Assembly (NCBI GenBank): GCA_036877525.1
Contig: JAZGTH010000072.1
Location: forward strand, 3,888,001 to 3,952,000
Origin: Chromobotia macracanthus
Lineage: Eukaryota; Chordata; Actinopteri; Cypriniformes; Botiidae
Direction of reading: 5' to 3'
DNA length: 64,000 bases
In this document: in pieces, positions 24,798 to 37,217 of the stretch
Position numbering within the stretch: the stretch's first letter is position 1
How the letters are laid out: every line of letters starts with the position of its first letter
Program-made: the position numbers and the translations under genes
Notes under the pieces: generated by a model
Database searches by the model: none
Told to the model about the DNA's origin: nothing
The model's input: the letters and a program-made list of their open reading frames with translations, nothing else

Positions 24798-27700
24798 ATG
24801 GACATACTGAAAACCATAACCCACCATCATCATCATCATCATCATCATCAGCCAGCAAACCAGAGGAAGATGTGCGAGCACACACGCCGCAGAGCCGCCG
24901 ACGGCAGACGCGCAAAACCGGAGGACGGCGGCGGCCACTGCGCGCAAGAAATGTCACGGATCATCACGGATCCTGCCACCGGCAAATGTTACTGCAGAGG
25001 AAAAGTTTTGGGCAAGGTAAATGTGATGGACTTCTGATCTCTGATCGGTTAACAGTGAGACAAACTAACCCAAAAAATCAAACCAGATGTTTGGACACGT
25101 TTGGTCACCATGATAATGCTGTGCTTACTTTGGGCATGTATCAGGTTTGTATGGTAATCTTTGGCATACCATTGAATACAATTGAACCATGAAAGAAGAA
25201 AATGGTAATCATTGAAAACCATGGCACATAAAGGTACCCAGTATACCCACTGCTGTGGTGGTGCCAGCTTCTGTATTGTGAGAAAGCAAGAGTTATGCAT
25301 CCGCTGTCACTTTGTCTGTCATATAAACCAATAAAATAAAGAGATGTGCATAAATGGGATTGAAAAGAAAAACAGATTTGTTCATCATTTTGTACTCACA
25401 TTTACAGACGCATACTGAATGGCACACGGATATTTATTACTGTCTTGGTGTTGAAATGCATGCTTTTTTCTGTTTGCAGGGTGGTTTCGCCAAATGCTAC
25501 GAATTCACAGATCTGAGCACAGGGAAAGTGTACGCAGCCAAAATCATTCCTCACACACGCGTTTCCAAACCCCACCAAAGGGAAAAGGTAACTTCATTTC
25601 CTATCATCATGCATCTGCTGCGGGCTGCGTCGCATTACAGTCGTATTAAGTTCTAAGTGGTCTGGTTTGCAGATTGACAGAGAAATCGAACTGCACAGAG
25701 CTCTGCATCACAAGCACATAGTTCACTTCTACCACCATTTTGAGGACAAAGATAATATCTACATCCTACTTGAATACTGCAGCAGACGGGTAAGTTCAGT
25801 TGACAACCGTCAACTAAACAGGTAGTGCAGCAGATATTCAGGTAACTAACACGTCTTTCTCGTTCACCAGTCACTGGCACATATTCTGAAAGCTCGGAAG
25901 GTGCTCACAGAACCTGAGGTTCGGTACTATCTAAGACAGATCGTGTCTGGCTTGAAGTATCTCCACGAACAAGACATTCTGCACAGAGACCTTAAACTAG
26001 GTAAGCAGCCAAACCAAAGCTTTTCATCTCACTACACCTCTGGTTAAGTCCTTCAAATGATTATAACATGAGTCAACCGTTACTCTTCCCAGGTAACTTT
26101 TTCATCAATGAGTCTATGGAACTCAAGGTTGGCGACTTCGGTCTGGCTGCAAAGCTGGAACCTGTTGAGAACCGCAGAAGAACAATATGTGGAACGCCTA
26201 ACTACTTGTCGCCCGAGGTTCTTAACAAGCAAGGACATGGCTGTGAATCTGATGTCTGGGCCCTGGGCTGTGTCATGTAAGCCTGAGCATAAGATCAGAG
26301 ATTTTTTTGGGGTATAGAATTCAGATGATGCCTTTTAACGATGGGTGATTTGATCTCCAACAGGTACACCATGCTTTTGGGCCGACCCCCGTTTGAGACC
26401 ACAAACCTGAAGGAGACATACCGTTGCATTCGTGAAGCGCGATACTCTATGCCCTCATCTCTGTCTCCACAAGCCAAGCAGCTCATCAGCAGCATGCTGG
26501 CCAAGAACCCTGAGGACAGACCACGACTAGATGACATCATTCGCCATGATTTCTTCTGTCAGGTGTGTCAGTGGAACATCTCCTCACCCGTTTCCCACAC
26601 TAAAGCTGCGTTTGATACCATGTGGTTTCGAGCTGGTTCTAAAGTTTTGTGTTCCTCTGTCATCAGGGTATCACACCCGACAGACTCTCTGCTCACTGCT
26701 GCCACGCAGCTCCAGATCTCCACCACACCAGCCCTGCCAAAAACTTCTTCAAGAAAGCTGCAGCGGCTCTGTTTGGGGGAAAGAAGGACAAAGCCAAATA
26801 CTTTGAGGCTCACAGTAAGCACCTTTGACAGTGAATGATTTATGGAATACCCAAATGACATAATGAATACCTCTGATGGTGGGCTGAGGGATCTTGTCCT
26901 GCTTCTTGCAGATAAACCAACCAAGGAAGAAGAAGACATAAATAAACTATGTCTCGACCTCCATAAATCCTCAGTCAGACCCCAATCCTGTAGGCAAACC
27001 CCTGAGGTACGCCAATATCTCCTTCATACTCTTTCTCTTCATAGTTATTACCTCAGAGCCTGCCCTTGTTAGCCTGCAAAAAGTCAGTAACTTAACCCCA
27101 CATTCCTGTCTTCATTTCCCACAGGACAATAAGCCCCCCCTCCCAGCTGCTGTCCCGGCGAAGGACAACAGCAGCAAGCAGCAGATAAAAGACAGAATTC
27201 GTATGATAGTGAGAGGAACCCTCGGCAGCTGCAGCAACAGCAGTGAATGTAAGTACTTCTGATGTTCTTGCACGTCATGTCTTTTCTCCTGTGATGGGGA
27301 GATTTTACTGTTGAGAGGATCTCAGTGGGTGTTTTGATGCAACATCTAATGGGTTTTGGTGTTTAATGTGTTGGTAGGTCTTGAAGATAGCACAATGGGT
27401 AGCGTTGCAGACACCGTAGCCAGAGTTCTGCGAGGCTGTCTGGAGAACATGCCAGAAGGTGAGGTGTCCTGAGATAATCTCAGTTGTTATTCCTTACCTT
27501 CACATAAGCTTTAAATATTAAGTGAAGATCCACCAATATGCACCTCAGTCCAGTGTCTTCTAAACATGTTTTACTAGATTGTGTTGTTGTAATTCTATGA
27601 GGAAGGTTGTTCAATCAGGCCTGAATTAAAATCTAAATTGAAAATTAACTCTAAAACACCTTTATGTACATTTTTAACTGACAAAACCTTTCATAACTTG

Positions 27701-29036
27701 TCCTTCAAAATAAAAAATGCTACAAAATCTTGCATGGCATTACTAACAAACATCATTTACAAGTCACTTAACACTTCTTAACAAATCTGTCTTTCACTTT
27801 TCCTGGTACAGCAAACAACATTTCAAAGGAGAGCATAAACTTCAGCTTCCAATGGGTGACCAAGTGGGTCGACTACTCCAACAAGTACGGCTTTGGGTAC
27901 CAGCTGTCAGACCACACAGTTGGCGTTCTCTTCAACAATGGCACTCACATGAGCCTGCTGTCTGACAAAAAGTATGTGGAAGGCAATCTCTTAGCTCATT
28001 GGTCATATCTTCTGTACAGAGTTCTTCTGATGCTTAAGACTAACATCCTTTTCACCCTCAGGACGGTGCATTACTATGCAGAGCTCGGACAATGTTCTGT
28101 CTTCTCCACTTCTGAAGCCCCGGAGCAGTTTGTCGGCCAGGTCACCATCCTGAAATACTTTGCTCACTACATGGAGGAAAACCTGATGGATGTAAGTGTC
28201 TCTCTTGGATGGGTCTCAGTCCAGCTGACAATTTCAGGTTGTAGGAACGTTTCCGCCACGTTTCCATCAAGTAACAAAAACATTAAAAACTTTAAAACGT
28301 TACATTTTGAAAGTTCTAGGAATGTACCAGTTTTTTAGACGTATTAACGTTATTGCTCAGTTATTAGAGCGTTTAGTTCTCAACGTTTAGTTCTGTAAAA
28401 TTTTTTAAACATTCCACTCATACCTTCAGTATAACATTTTTGATATGATACAAAAAGTTAAAACATGTTCCACAAACGTTTCTGCAAGAACGTGGTTTGA
28501 TAACTTTAAGACACTAGCCAATGTTCTTAGAATGTTCCCTGTTAACACTGGTTATCTGTTCCTGATCTGTGTCAGTATTGCATGATTTTCTTATGATCTT
28601 TTACTCTTGTTCTACAGGGAGGTGATTTACCCAATGTGACAGATACAGGAAAGCCTAGACTGTACCTTCTGCAGTGGCTCAAATCAGATCGAGCGCTGAT
28701 GATGCTTTTTAACGATGGCACTTTCCAGGTAGCGTGTCTTCTTGTCTGCGCTGCTAAAACGTGTTATAATGCAAGAACGCTGCTGTACATAATGTCTCTC
28801 CGTTGCTTTTTTATGGCTAAATGCATGCTACTGCTTTTCCACAGGTAAACTTCTACCACGATCACACCAAGATCATCCTGTGCAACCAGAACGAGGAATA
28901 TTTGTTGACATACATCAACGAAGATCGTGTGTCCACCACGCTGAAACTCAGCACACTGCTCGTTTCTGGTTGTTCCGCAGACCTGCGAAGCCGCATGGAC
29001 TATGCCCTCAACATGCTGTTGCAGCGATGCAACTGA
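24798..29036 (+). CDS. plk2: Serine/threonine-protein kinase PLK2 (polo-like kinase 2)
   Basis: PLK2 is an inducible polo-like kinase acting at centrosomes and synapses. Fourteen exons: 24798-25016, 25480-25587, 25673-25789, 25871-26000, 26093-26276, 26364-26562, 26667-26814, 26912-27006, 27125-27248, 27378-27458, 27812-27971, 28062-28191, 28618-28728 and 28845-29036. All borders are GT-AG in matching phase, giving 665 residues (human 685). The kinase domain has the glycine loop GKGGFAKC, Lys94, HRD (186-188), DFG (206-208) and activation-loop Thr222. The polo-box half opens with FQWVTKWVDYSNKYGFGYQL near residue 480 and holds the phosphopeptide-pincer His609 and Lys611 (YHDHTKII); the protein ends LLQRCN. 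The start MDILKTIT matches the human MELLRTIT, and a nine-His run follows. The linker KNFFKKAAAALFGGKKDKA and the N-terminus identify PLK2 rather than PLK1 or PLK3. Teleosts may carry a and b copies; I cannot say which this is. No disruption was seen. Confidence 0.97.
25017..25479 (+). other. plk2: plk2 intron 1
   Basis: A 463-bp intron with no recognised element. Confidence 0.9.
27459..27811 (+). other. plk2: plk2 intron 10
   Basis: A 353-bp A/T-rich intron with no recognised element. Confidence 0.9.
28220..28550 (+). mobile_element. CAGCTAACA-TIR element in plk2 intron 12
   Basis: A near full-length copy from ccagctgacaatttcaggtt to gttccctgttaacactgg. It fills most of the 426-bp intron (28192-28617) and lies in the sense orientation. 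Confidence 0.85.
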
Positions 29037-29580
29037 GTACGATGGACTTGGGGATGGAGAATCTGCACAAAGACTGAGATATTTTGGAAAGACAAGAATG
29101 TGAACGAGTTGGACGAGAGAGTTGAAGCTGTGGAGGTGTTAAAATGGATTACAAATGTCTAAAAGTGGATCATTTATGGAGAGATGGAACAAGAGAATGG
29201 ACTTCTGAGAAGAGCAACCATGCTGGGCTGGCACCAGAGAGGATGAAATGAAACCTATATCTCATTTAGATGTTTATCTTTTTTTAAAACATAATCTTGC
29301 TTTGTTGAAGCCAAACAGAGATGTCGGTGTCTAAGGAAAGAGGCTTAATCAAGGCAGGGTGGTTCAGTGTAGCTCTCCAGAGAGCAGATTTAACTGTGGA
29401 TACATGCTTAAGGACATGAGCTCCAGAGCACAAGGTCTCGTGCTGTAGTTCTGCACGGTTGGTTCTTTTAGAACCGGCCGCATTTCACTGTGGGCACAAC
29501 GATCCACGGTGCCATGGACATAACTTATTCCCGATCAGAACCCAGTATTTATTTATTTAATAAAGAGGACTTTAGAATGA
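29037..29580 (+). other. plk2: plk2 3'UTR with AU-rich element and poly(A) signal
   Basis: The 3'UTR ends near the canonical AATAAA at 29559-29564. Directly abutting it is tatttatttattta (29547-29560), overlapping ATTTA pentamers that contain the UUAUUUAUU-type nonamer of unstable mRNAs. An alternative ATTAAA lies at 29756-29761. Confidence 0.7.
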
Positions 29581-30008
29581 TGTCAGTGTTTATGATTGAT
29601 GTTTTAGAACCACATGGTATTTAATGGCTCATTAAAATGATCATGATTTGAGCTGTTCATGGACATCAGTGTCTCCCAGGGCATCGTGGGAAGAATTGTG
29701 ACAAATTCATTATGCAAAACCACAATCAATCATGTGTCTTGATGTTTGTATAAAGATTAAAGATGAATAATATGTGGAGGTGTTCTATATTATTTCTCCT
29801 CTGAAAAGCAAGTACCCCATTGTTCCTCCTCAATGCCCACGTCTAAGTGCCAAAGGAGTGCATTACGTAAACCTCAGGGGGGTTGAAACGGCTTAAACAC
29901 GTTACGCCTAGAAAATCAACAAAAGTAATGCAGATTGTTGTTCTAACCACCTACTTTCTGTTCGCTACAAATGTCCTTCTGCGCGTTAACAAGCCCCGAG
30001 TCTTTTCA

Positions 30009-30161
30009 TTTACATTTACGCATTTGGCAGACGCTTTTATCCAAAGCGACTTACAGTGCATTGAAGACATATATTTTCTTAGTACATGTACTCCCTGGGA
30101 ATCAAACCCACAACCTCTTGCGCTGCTAACGCAATGCTCTACCACTGAGCTACAGGAGAAC
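30009..30161 (-). mobile_element. tRNA-derived SINE with target-site duplication
   Basis: Read on the minus strand, it opens with a tRNA-like head: ctcctgtagctcagtgg (A box) and gtgggtttgattcccag (B box). The tail gtaagtcgctttggataaaa then gcgtctgccaaatgcg is one I associate with fish SINEs. A 7-bp direct repeat cttttca flanks it at 30002-30008 and 30162-30168. Confidence 0.85.
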
Positions 30162-33004
30162 CTTTTCAGCACTTTATTAAAACATAAACATCACAAACAT
30201 CGCTTTTAAAATTCAAAATACTCGATGATTAAAATGATTACAGAATGAAACTTTACAAATTGGCTTTCACAAATTACGAACTGTAAACAGCATCTTTATA
30301 TCAATAAGACATTTATTTAAAAAAAATAGGTACTATGGGACTAAATAAATGGGTAATAGGTAAAGAATAAATGAAACTGCAGACAGCCAGTACTGTACTG
30401 TATCGATCCCTTAAAAAAATGGTACAAAAGCTATAACTTAACATTAAGCGATCATGGAAAACTGTCAGGGTAGTACACTGTTTTGGACACAACCATGATA
30501 TTAATACCAATTTTTTAAATACTATGGTATATGAATCTGATAATTAATTACATTTTACCATAGGATATATCATCATGGTACCACAGAACCATCTGATACC
30601 ATCACAATATCGCGGCACACACCACAGTACTTCATTGTGAGCGATGAGTCTCCTGCTAGTTTAAACGTCTCATATTGGAGCAATACAGGGGCTGGAGACG
30701 CAGAAGCCTGGGTCACATGTGTCATTCGGTTACTATGTCAAAATTCTGTGAGCAAGTTTTTCCTCCCTTGTTATGTTTCTTGTGTTAGGCCAGCTGGTGT
30801 GCCGTTTTTTGGCATTGAAGAGGAAAGATTCTAAGAACAGAGACGCGTCTGTTCTCCAAGATCCAAAGAGGAACCCTACAGTTGGCTTCCTGGAGCATCA
30901 CTCTAGCTTCATCTGTCATTGTGAAATGTAGGCCATGCCGTCTTGTCTGAGTAAAGACCAGATTACTTAATAAAACCAATTCACAAAATAACACATTCGC
31001 TGTTAGATAACACATACACAGTCGCTGATATTCACCATCACAATGTCTGTGGTGTCACGCAGAGCTCCACCAAACAGAACCTCAACAAAGCTGTCACTCT
31101 CGGACAGTAATAAGACTTTTTCATATTACAAATAACATACATTTGGGAATATTCTTGTATCCTGCTGCTATAACACGGATTGTTAGGTTTTTTAAAGACC
31201 TGTGGAGTTCATGCTAAAGTTTCATTAAAGCAAAAAATCCTACTAATAAATTATTAAATTCATTAACTTTTTAAGCCTTTTACTCAAGTTATTGCATCGA
31301 TAACAACATCTGTGGTGAAAAATATTCTATTAATTTTAACTAAATTGAATGCATTTTTCTCTAGTGGTCTCAACACCACATCGAATTACAAAAACAAACA
31401 AAAATAAGCAGCAGTGAAACGTGTGAAAGCTTTTCACCTAAACTCCGATGTAACAAATACAACAATGTTGATATTTTTAAAATGTAAAACTGCAAAACTG
31501 GGTCATATCAGTGCAACTGAAACGTGAGAAAACAAATGTACAGTCGAATGTTTTGTTCAATATCAAGAGATCTGCGGTAATTAACTTAATGAAGTCGCTC
31601 TTAAGTGGCGCATATATAATCAGATATAATCTGTGGAATTATTTTCGAAATGACTTCAGTGCAGACAAAGAAAGCACAAATGATGTATTATTATAAGTGC
31701 TTATGAGCTTCTGCTTATGGCATTTTCACACAATCTCACCACAGACCTCAAATACCAAGACTATTGTGTATTTTCATATTTATCTTTATCATCTTAAACT
31801 AGCATAACCAGTAAAATTCACGTTGTCAGCCAGTTTAACGTGAAAAAACAGCTGGTTTGTCAGCATTTCTTGAGCGGAAACAATTGGATTATCACGCTGG
31901 TCTTTGCAACAGGTATCCACACATTACACAGGAAATACATCCTTAACATTGGAATTGTTCAGCGAATGAGGACACAGTCGCTGTTTCTCATAAGACAGCG
32001 AGTAACATGTGAAGACGTGAATCACAAAGTATTACATAACATCCATCTGCGGCCAACTCCAAACTTTTCAGAGCAGTTTGTCCAATTGCCCTACATTACA
32101 CGGACACATCCACTCCAGTTTCCAATCTGCGTAGATTGAATGTCCGAACATACTGTCCGCACAAGATGAAAACACACCACCAGACACCACGTCAGGCACG
32201 GATCAATGCTAGATTTTGGACATTTCGGACTTTGTTACAAGGCAGAGTAATGGTGGCATAAAAAGAACTTTACTAATACACACAGTCAAAAGACTTATTT
32301 GATTGAGTTTTGATATGAGAACTTCTGGATTTTGTGGAGAAATGACAAGGAATGTTGTAAAAGAGACCTCCTTTACAATATCTTTATAAGAACTAATGCA
32401 AATAACCAAGAGTTTTGGAATAGCACATTTATATTTTAATACAACTTCATGTGGCACATGCGTTTCCTTGCGTTAAGTATTGATTAAGATTTTGCAGTTC
32501 AATATTAAGAATTTGGGGAGGAATCTGCTTAATTGTCATGAAAATAATGTCTCAATGCTAAAGCAGGCTTCATTTTTTTGGTCCCCAAATTATTCATTTT
32601 CAAAATATAATTAGTGAGATTCTCACACATTCATGTTTCCTTACATCTGAAGTTCAAACAAGCAGTGCTTAATCTTCTGCGTTTAACGCAGATGTGAACA
32701 AACAAAGAAAACCTCAACAGACAAACTGTTTTCTGCATAGTTGCGGCTTTGTGACAAGTTGGGTCATGCCGTCTGTGGGAAATGAAGCCAGCGCACAGGG
32801 CCGCCCGGTTTCCTCCACCACACCCTGACATTCCAACACACCTGACAGCTCTCGCTCACACACTTACTGCACTGTGCTACCACAGGAAACCACTGATGAG
32901 CTCTCCTTAACATCTCAGCTGTTTGCTCCTAAGTAAAAGACCCCGTTATTCTTAAGTGTCCCCCCTAACCCTATGACATCTCAGCAAGTCTCAAAATGTG
33001 CTCA

Positions 33005-33293
33005 CCCAGCTAACACAAATGTAAAAAATGCTATTTTGAGTGTTTTAGAAACGTTCAACACATCCAGTTTTTAGACATTGTGTTAACCTTATTGCTTGGT
33101 TAAAAGAATGTTATTGAAACATTTTTTAATTCTGTAATGTTTTTAAAATGTTCCACTAACAACTTTAGAATAACCTTTTGTTATATATATGATATATAAC
33201 ACAAAAAAGTTTCCACTAATGTTACTGCAAGAAGTTTTTGATAATTTTGAGAGAACTTTAGTGAACGTTCTGAGAATGTTCTCTGTTAGCTGA
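33005..33293 (+). mobile_element. CAGCTAACA-TIR element
   Basis: Both ends are present (cccagctaacac and ctctgttagctga); about 290 bp, with a shortened 5' part. Confidence 0.85.
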
Positions 33294-33724
33294 GGTGCCT
33301 ACGTTGTGCTGGCATGTTTCTAAGAGAAGCAAACACAATGCAGTAAATTGTTTAACGCAAGTACTGTATGTAATGTATGCTGCTACACAAAGGGGCTTGT
33401 ACAGTCTTTGGCGATTGCATAATAGTGGGTTTGTAGCTGTGTAGGAGTCAGGAAACACAAAAGAAATCATTCAGTGAGGTATTTGAAAATGTTATTAAAA
33501 TATCAATCTTCACATTTGACCTAATGTTGCATTGGGGGCTGGACAAGCACAAACCAATAATCTGACAGACTTGATCGTATTCCAATTACAAAGCATTGAC
33601 TTGGATTATTAGAAGATGGAATATGACTTTCTGAATAAAATAATACATTAAAATATAAAAGAAAAGCCAATAATGTTAACATGTCTAATACATGCAAGCA
33701 ATAATGTTAATACATCTGAAAAAC

Positions 33725-33821
33725 TGGACAATCCTAGAACATTTAAAATAACCTTTTAAACATTTTTTGTTACTTAACAGAAGTTACCAAAATGATCTTA
33801 CAACCTAAAATTGTTAGCTGG
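33725..33821 (-). mobile_element. CAGCTAACA-TIR element, 5' fragment
   Basis: A reverse-oriented fragment ending cttacaacctaaaattgtta then gctgg, the 5' terminus of the family. Confidence 0.8.
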
Positions 33822-35031
33822 CATACCTGTTATTCGTGGCCCTCGACGGTGCCCTGGTGGCACCTGTGAGAGCTAACAGCATCTCGTCTCGAGGTTGAAC
33901 AGATGGGGGTTTTAATGGCAAAGAGGTCAGACAGAAAGACCCTGTGAGTGCCGCTGGAGAGCTTCTCATGAGACAGTGCAAACGTGCTTCAGCGTGGCAG
34001 ACAGGGATTTGAAATAGCATACGTTACAAAAACACTCCTTTGCTCTCATGAACCCTTACGGTTTGCCTCCAGGACAGGATCTGTATGTTTGATGTTGGGT
34101 TTCCATTACACGGGCCTCCTCGGAAGATGAGCTCTGAGGAACATAAGGAGAACATCACAGGAGGTTGAGAGCCCATGAATGCAAACATATAGAAACGAGT
34201 TGCTTCATCTGTCTTTACCTTCAGCTGTTGGCTTGTTGTCTAGAATTCAAACCTTGGTTTTCCCAAAGACATCTTTTGTTTGTTACAAAGGTGAGCTGTT
34301 GGTGTCATGCGGTCTGTAGGGAGAGTTTTAAAAAAGTACATTTTCTGGATACAGTATCTATTTACTCTAAGATTGAGTTTCCAGGTATATTGGGATGGGC
34401 TGTGTATGTGTAGAAATAACTCAATAAATGAGCTTTGGGAGGGAGGGAGCAAAAAACCAATAATAGAAATAATTATATATATAGATAGATATTTTTATCT
34501 TTTTATTGTTGAGTTCTTGTGAGACTTCTTTCTCCTTGGTTATCTTAGGAAATGCAACATGCCATCCAAACCAACGAGCGTAAAGGGAAACAGGAAATTT
34601 TCTTCCCACCTGGAAAAAGTGTAGAATAATGGAAGAAAGATTTTTATCTAACAGCACCAGCTACAAGAGGTTTAACACACAAAGCAAACCTTTAAAAACA
34701 CTACATCATGCAGTTGTTACTACATTTTGTACCACTCTGTTTATCACAGTAATCCGTGTTAAATGACGTTGGGGACTATTTAAAACACGGGCAATTCAAA
34801 AGTAACGATTATCTCCCAAAAATTGTGGGGGCAAATGTCTAAATTTTAAAAGAATGGGAGGGAAACGTGTCACACTATAATTATAATGGCTGCAACCAGT
34901 GATCAGTTTATACAATGACTTTCAGGAGGTCGAATTTTTAAAAAGCAATTTATAGGGATCAGACAATCTCCTAATGGAACTGAACTTGTGCTCTGACGGA
35001 TCTGTGCTGAAACACTGTCTGAAACCCTCTG

Positions 35032-35818
35032 ATATATACAGTATATATACAGTTATATACAGTTACATACAGTATACATACAGTTATATACAGTATAAAT
35101 ACAGTTATATACAGTATACATACAGTTATATACAGTATACATACAGTTATATACAGTTACATACAGTATACATACAGTTATATACAGTATATATACAGTT
35201 ATATACAGTATACATACAGTTATATAAAGTATATACACAGTATACATACAGTTATATAAATATATACACATTATATACATATATATACATATACATACAG
35301 TAATACACAGTTATATACATATACATACATTATATACAGTATATATACAGTATACATACAGTATACATACATAATAACAGTATATACAGTATACATACAG
35401 TAATACACAGTTATATACAGTATACATACAGTTATATACAGTATACATACAGTATACATACAGTAATACACAGTTATATACAGTATATATACAGTATATA
35501 TACAGTATACATAATTATATACAGTATATACACAGTATACATAATAATACACAGTTATATACAGTATACATACCGTTATATACAGTATATATACAGTATA
35601 CATACAGTTATATACAGTATATACACAGTATACATACAGTAATACACAGTTATATACAGCATACATACAGTTATATACAGTTATATACAGTATACATACA
35701 GTAATACACAGTTATATACAGTATATATACAGTATACATACAGTAATACACAGTTATATACAGTATACATACAGTAATACACAGTTATATACAGTATACA
35801 TACAGTTATATACAGTAA
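35032..35818. repeat. ATACAGT-rich tandem array, about 790 bp
   Basis: Higher-order repetition of atacagttat, atacagtatac and atacagtaatacacag in variable order, nearly all A/T/C on the + strand with periodic G. The Tyr/Val/Ile-rich reading frames on both strands are repeat artefacts. Confidence 0.96.
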
Positions 35819-35878
35819 TCATGTTTTATTCTCCAAGCCTTTTTTTAGAGTTCTTTAGGAAGATTAATTATGCACATG

Positions 35879-36166
35879 CCCAGCAACAATTTTAAGTTTG
35901 AAGAACATTTCCATTCAGTAATAAAACCATTAAAAACGTTATTTTGAATGCTTTTTTTAGACGTTGTATTAATGTTTTTGCTTTATTGGTTACAGGAATG
36001 TTATTCAAACTGTTCACAATTATAATGTACAATATATATATATATATAAAACGCTATAAAAACGTATTACAGACATACTAACAGTACTGCAGGAAAGTTT
36101 TTTGATAACTTTGAGAGAACTTTTAGAAAACGTTATCAACATTCTGAGAACATTCTCTGTTAGCTC
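35879..36166 (+). mobile_element. CAGCTAACA-TIR element
   Basis: A complete but diverged copy (cccagcaacaattttaag to ctctgttagctcgg) just beyond the 35-kb tandem array. It contains an internal TA run. Confidence 0.82.
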
Positions 36167-37103
36167 GGTCAGACCTCCCTGCACTCACAATTTGCTGGTT
36201 GCTATTGTGAGCTATTGTGACAGCACATCATTTCACAATCGTCTACAATCTTTTATTTTTTCTTTATTGTAGTCCCTCACACATATCTTATAGGACAACA
36301 CCCTCTGTAAACCTGTTAACATTTGCACAAGGACCGTCTCTGTTTCCTGTATATGTCATTAATCTTACTGCAATGGATTTCTTGGCTATGAGGTGTATTT
36401 AAACGCGTCAGTATTATTTCAACATTTGTTTTGATCAAACGTCGTCCCTTTACCTAAGCAATTACACACTCATGATACTTTTTCTTGATTACATTAATAT
36501 ACGTTTTTGTTTTCTTTATTTCTTGTTTATAAGATTTTAGTTTAGAGGTCAAATGCGGCCCTATATTTCTACATTAATTATTAAACATGCCCGTGCATTT
36601 TAAACCGAATGATTCATCGATCAAATACAAGCTGGTATCAGAATGCATCGCACACAAACACCGCAGCTGTTCTCTGTTGTTCTGTGGTGAAGGAGCTGAA
36701 TTTCTGGGCAAACGTGAAGGTGATGCTGGTTCGTTTGCCTCACACAGTAAGGTCACAGATGCCACAGGAGATGACAGAGGAAGCAGAGAGAGACTGGGTT
36801 AATCAGACAGTGGGGCGGCACTCGGCAAAAATCTGTGACGCTGAACGTCCTCACGGTTTAGAAGCAGACATTGTGGAAGAGCGTGTCACATGCGTTTAGA
36901 GTGAAAATGAGACCCAGACTCCCCAAGGAAAAATCACAAGGACAAAGACACAGTACTTGTGACCACAGACCCACTCTAAACATGTAATATAAAATGATGG
37001 TGCTGTGCAGATATACTTGAACCTTCACAATGTAAAACTCCCTCTCCAGTCCAAACAGGAGCTTTATTCAAACAAAGCTATACATTTCATACAACTAATA
37101 CAA

Positions 37104-37217
37104 AACGTCCAAAAAACTGTTTGTTTTGTACATTTCTAGAACATTCAAATAACATTTTTAACGCTTTTGTTATGTGATGGAAATGTGAGGGAAACATTCT
37201 TACAACCTTACAACTTA
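37104..37217 (-). mobile_element. CAGCTAACA-TIR element, fragment
   Basis: A reverse fragment recognised from cgtccaaaaaactg, tctagaacattcaa and gggaaacattcttacaacct. Confidence 0.7.

Noticed and set aside
30009..30161. Possible tRNA gene on the minus strand
   Set aside because: The A and B boxes are present, but the tRNA fold is incomplete, a SINE tail follows, and a target duplication flanks the unit.
35053..35666. Tyr/Val/Ile-rich frames on both strands
   Set aside because: They come from the ATACAGT tandem array and have no start context or homology.
36574..36899. Cluster of open frames on both strands at 36.6-36.9 kb
   Set aside because: Frames overlap in both orientations without homology or conserved motifs, so coding was not supported.
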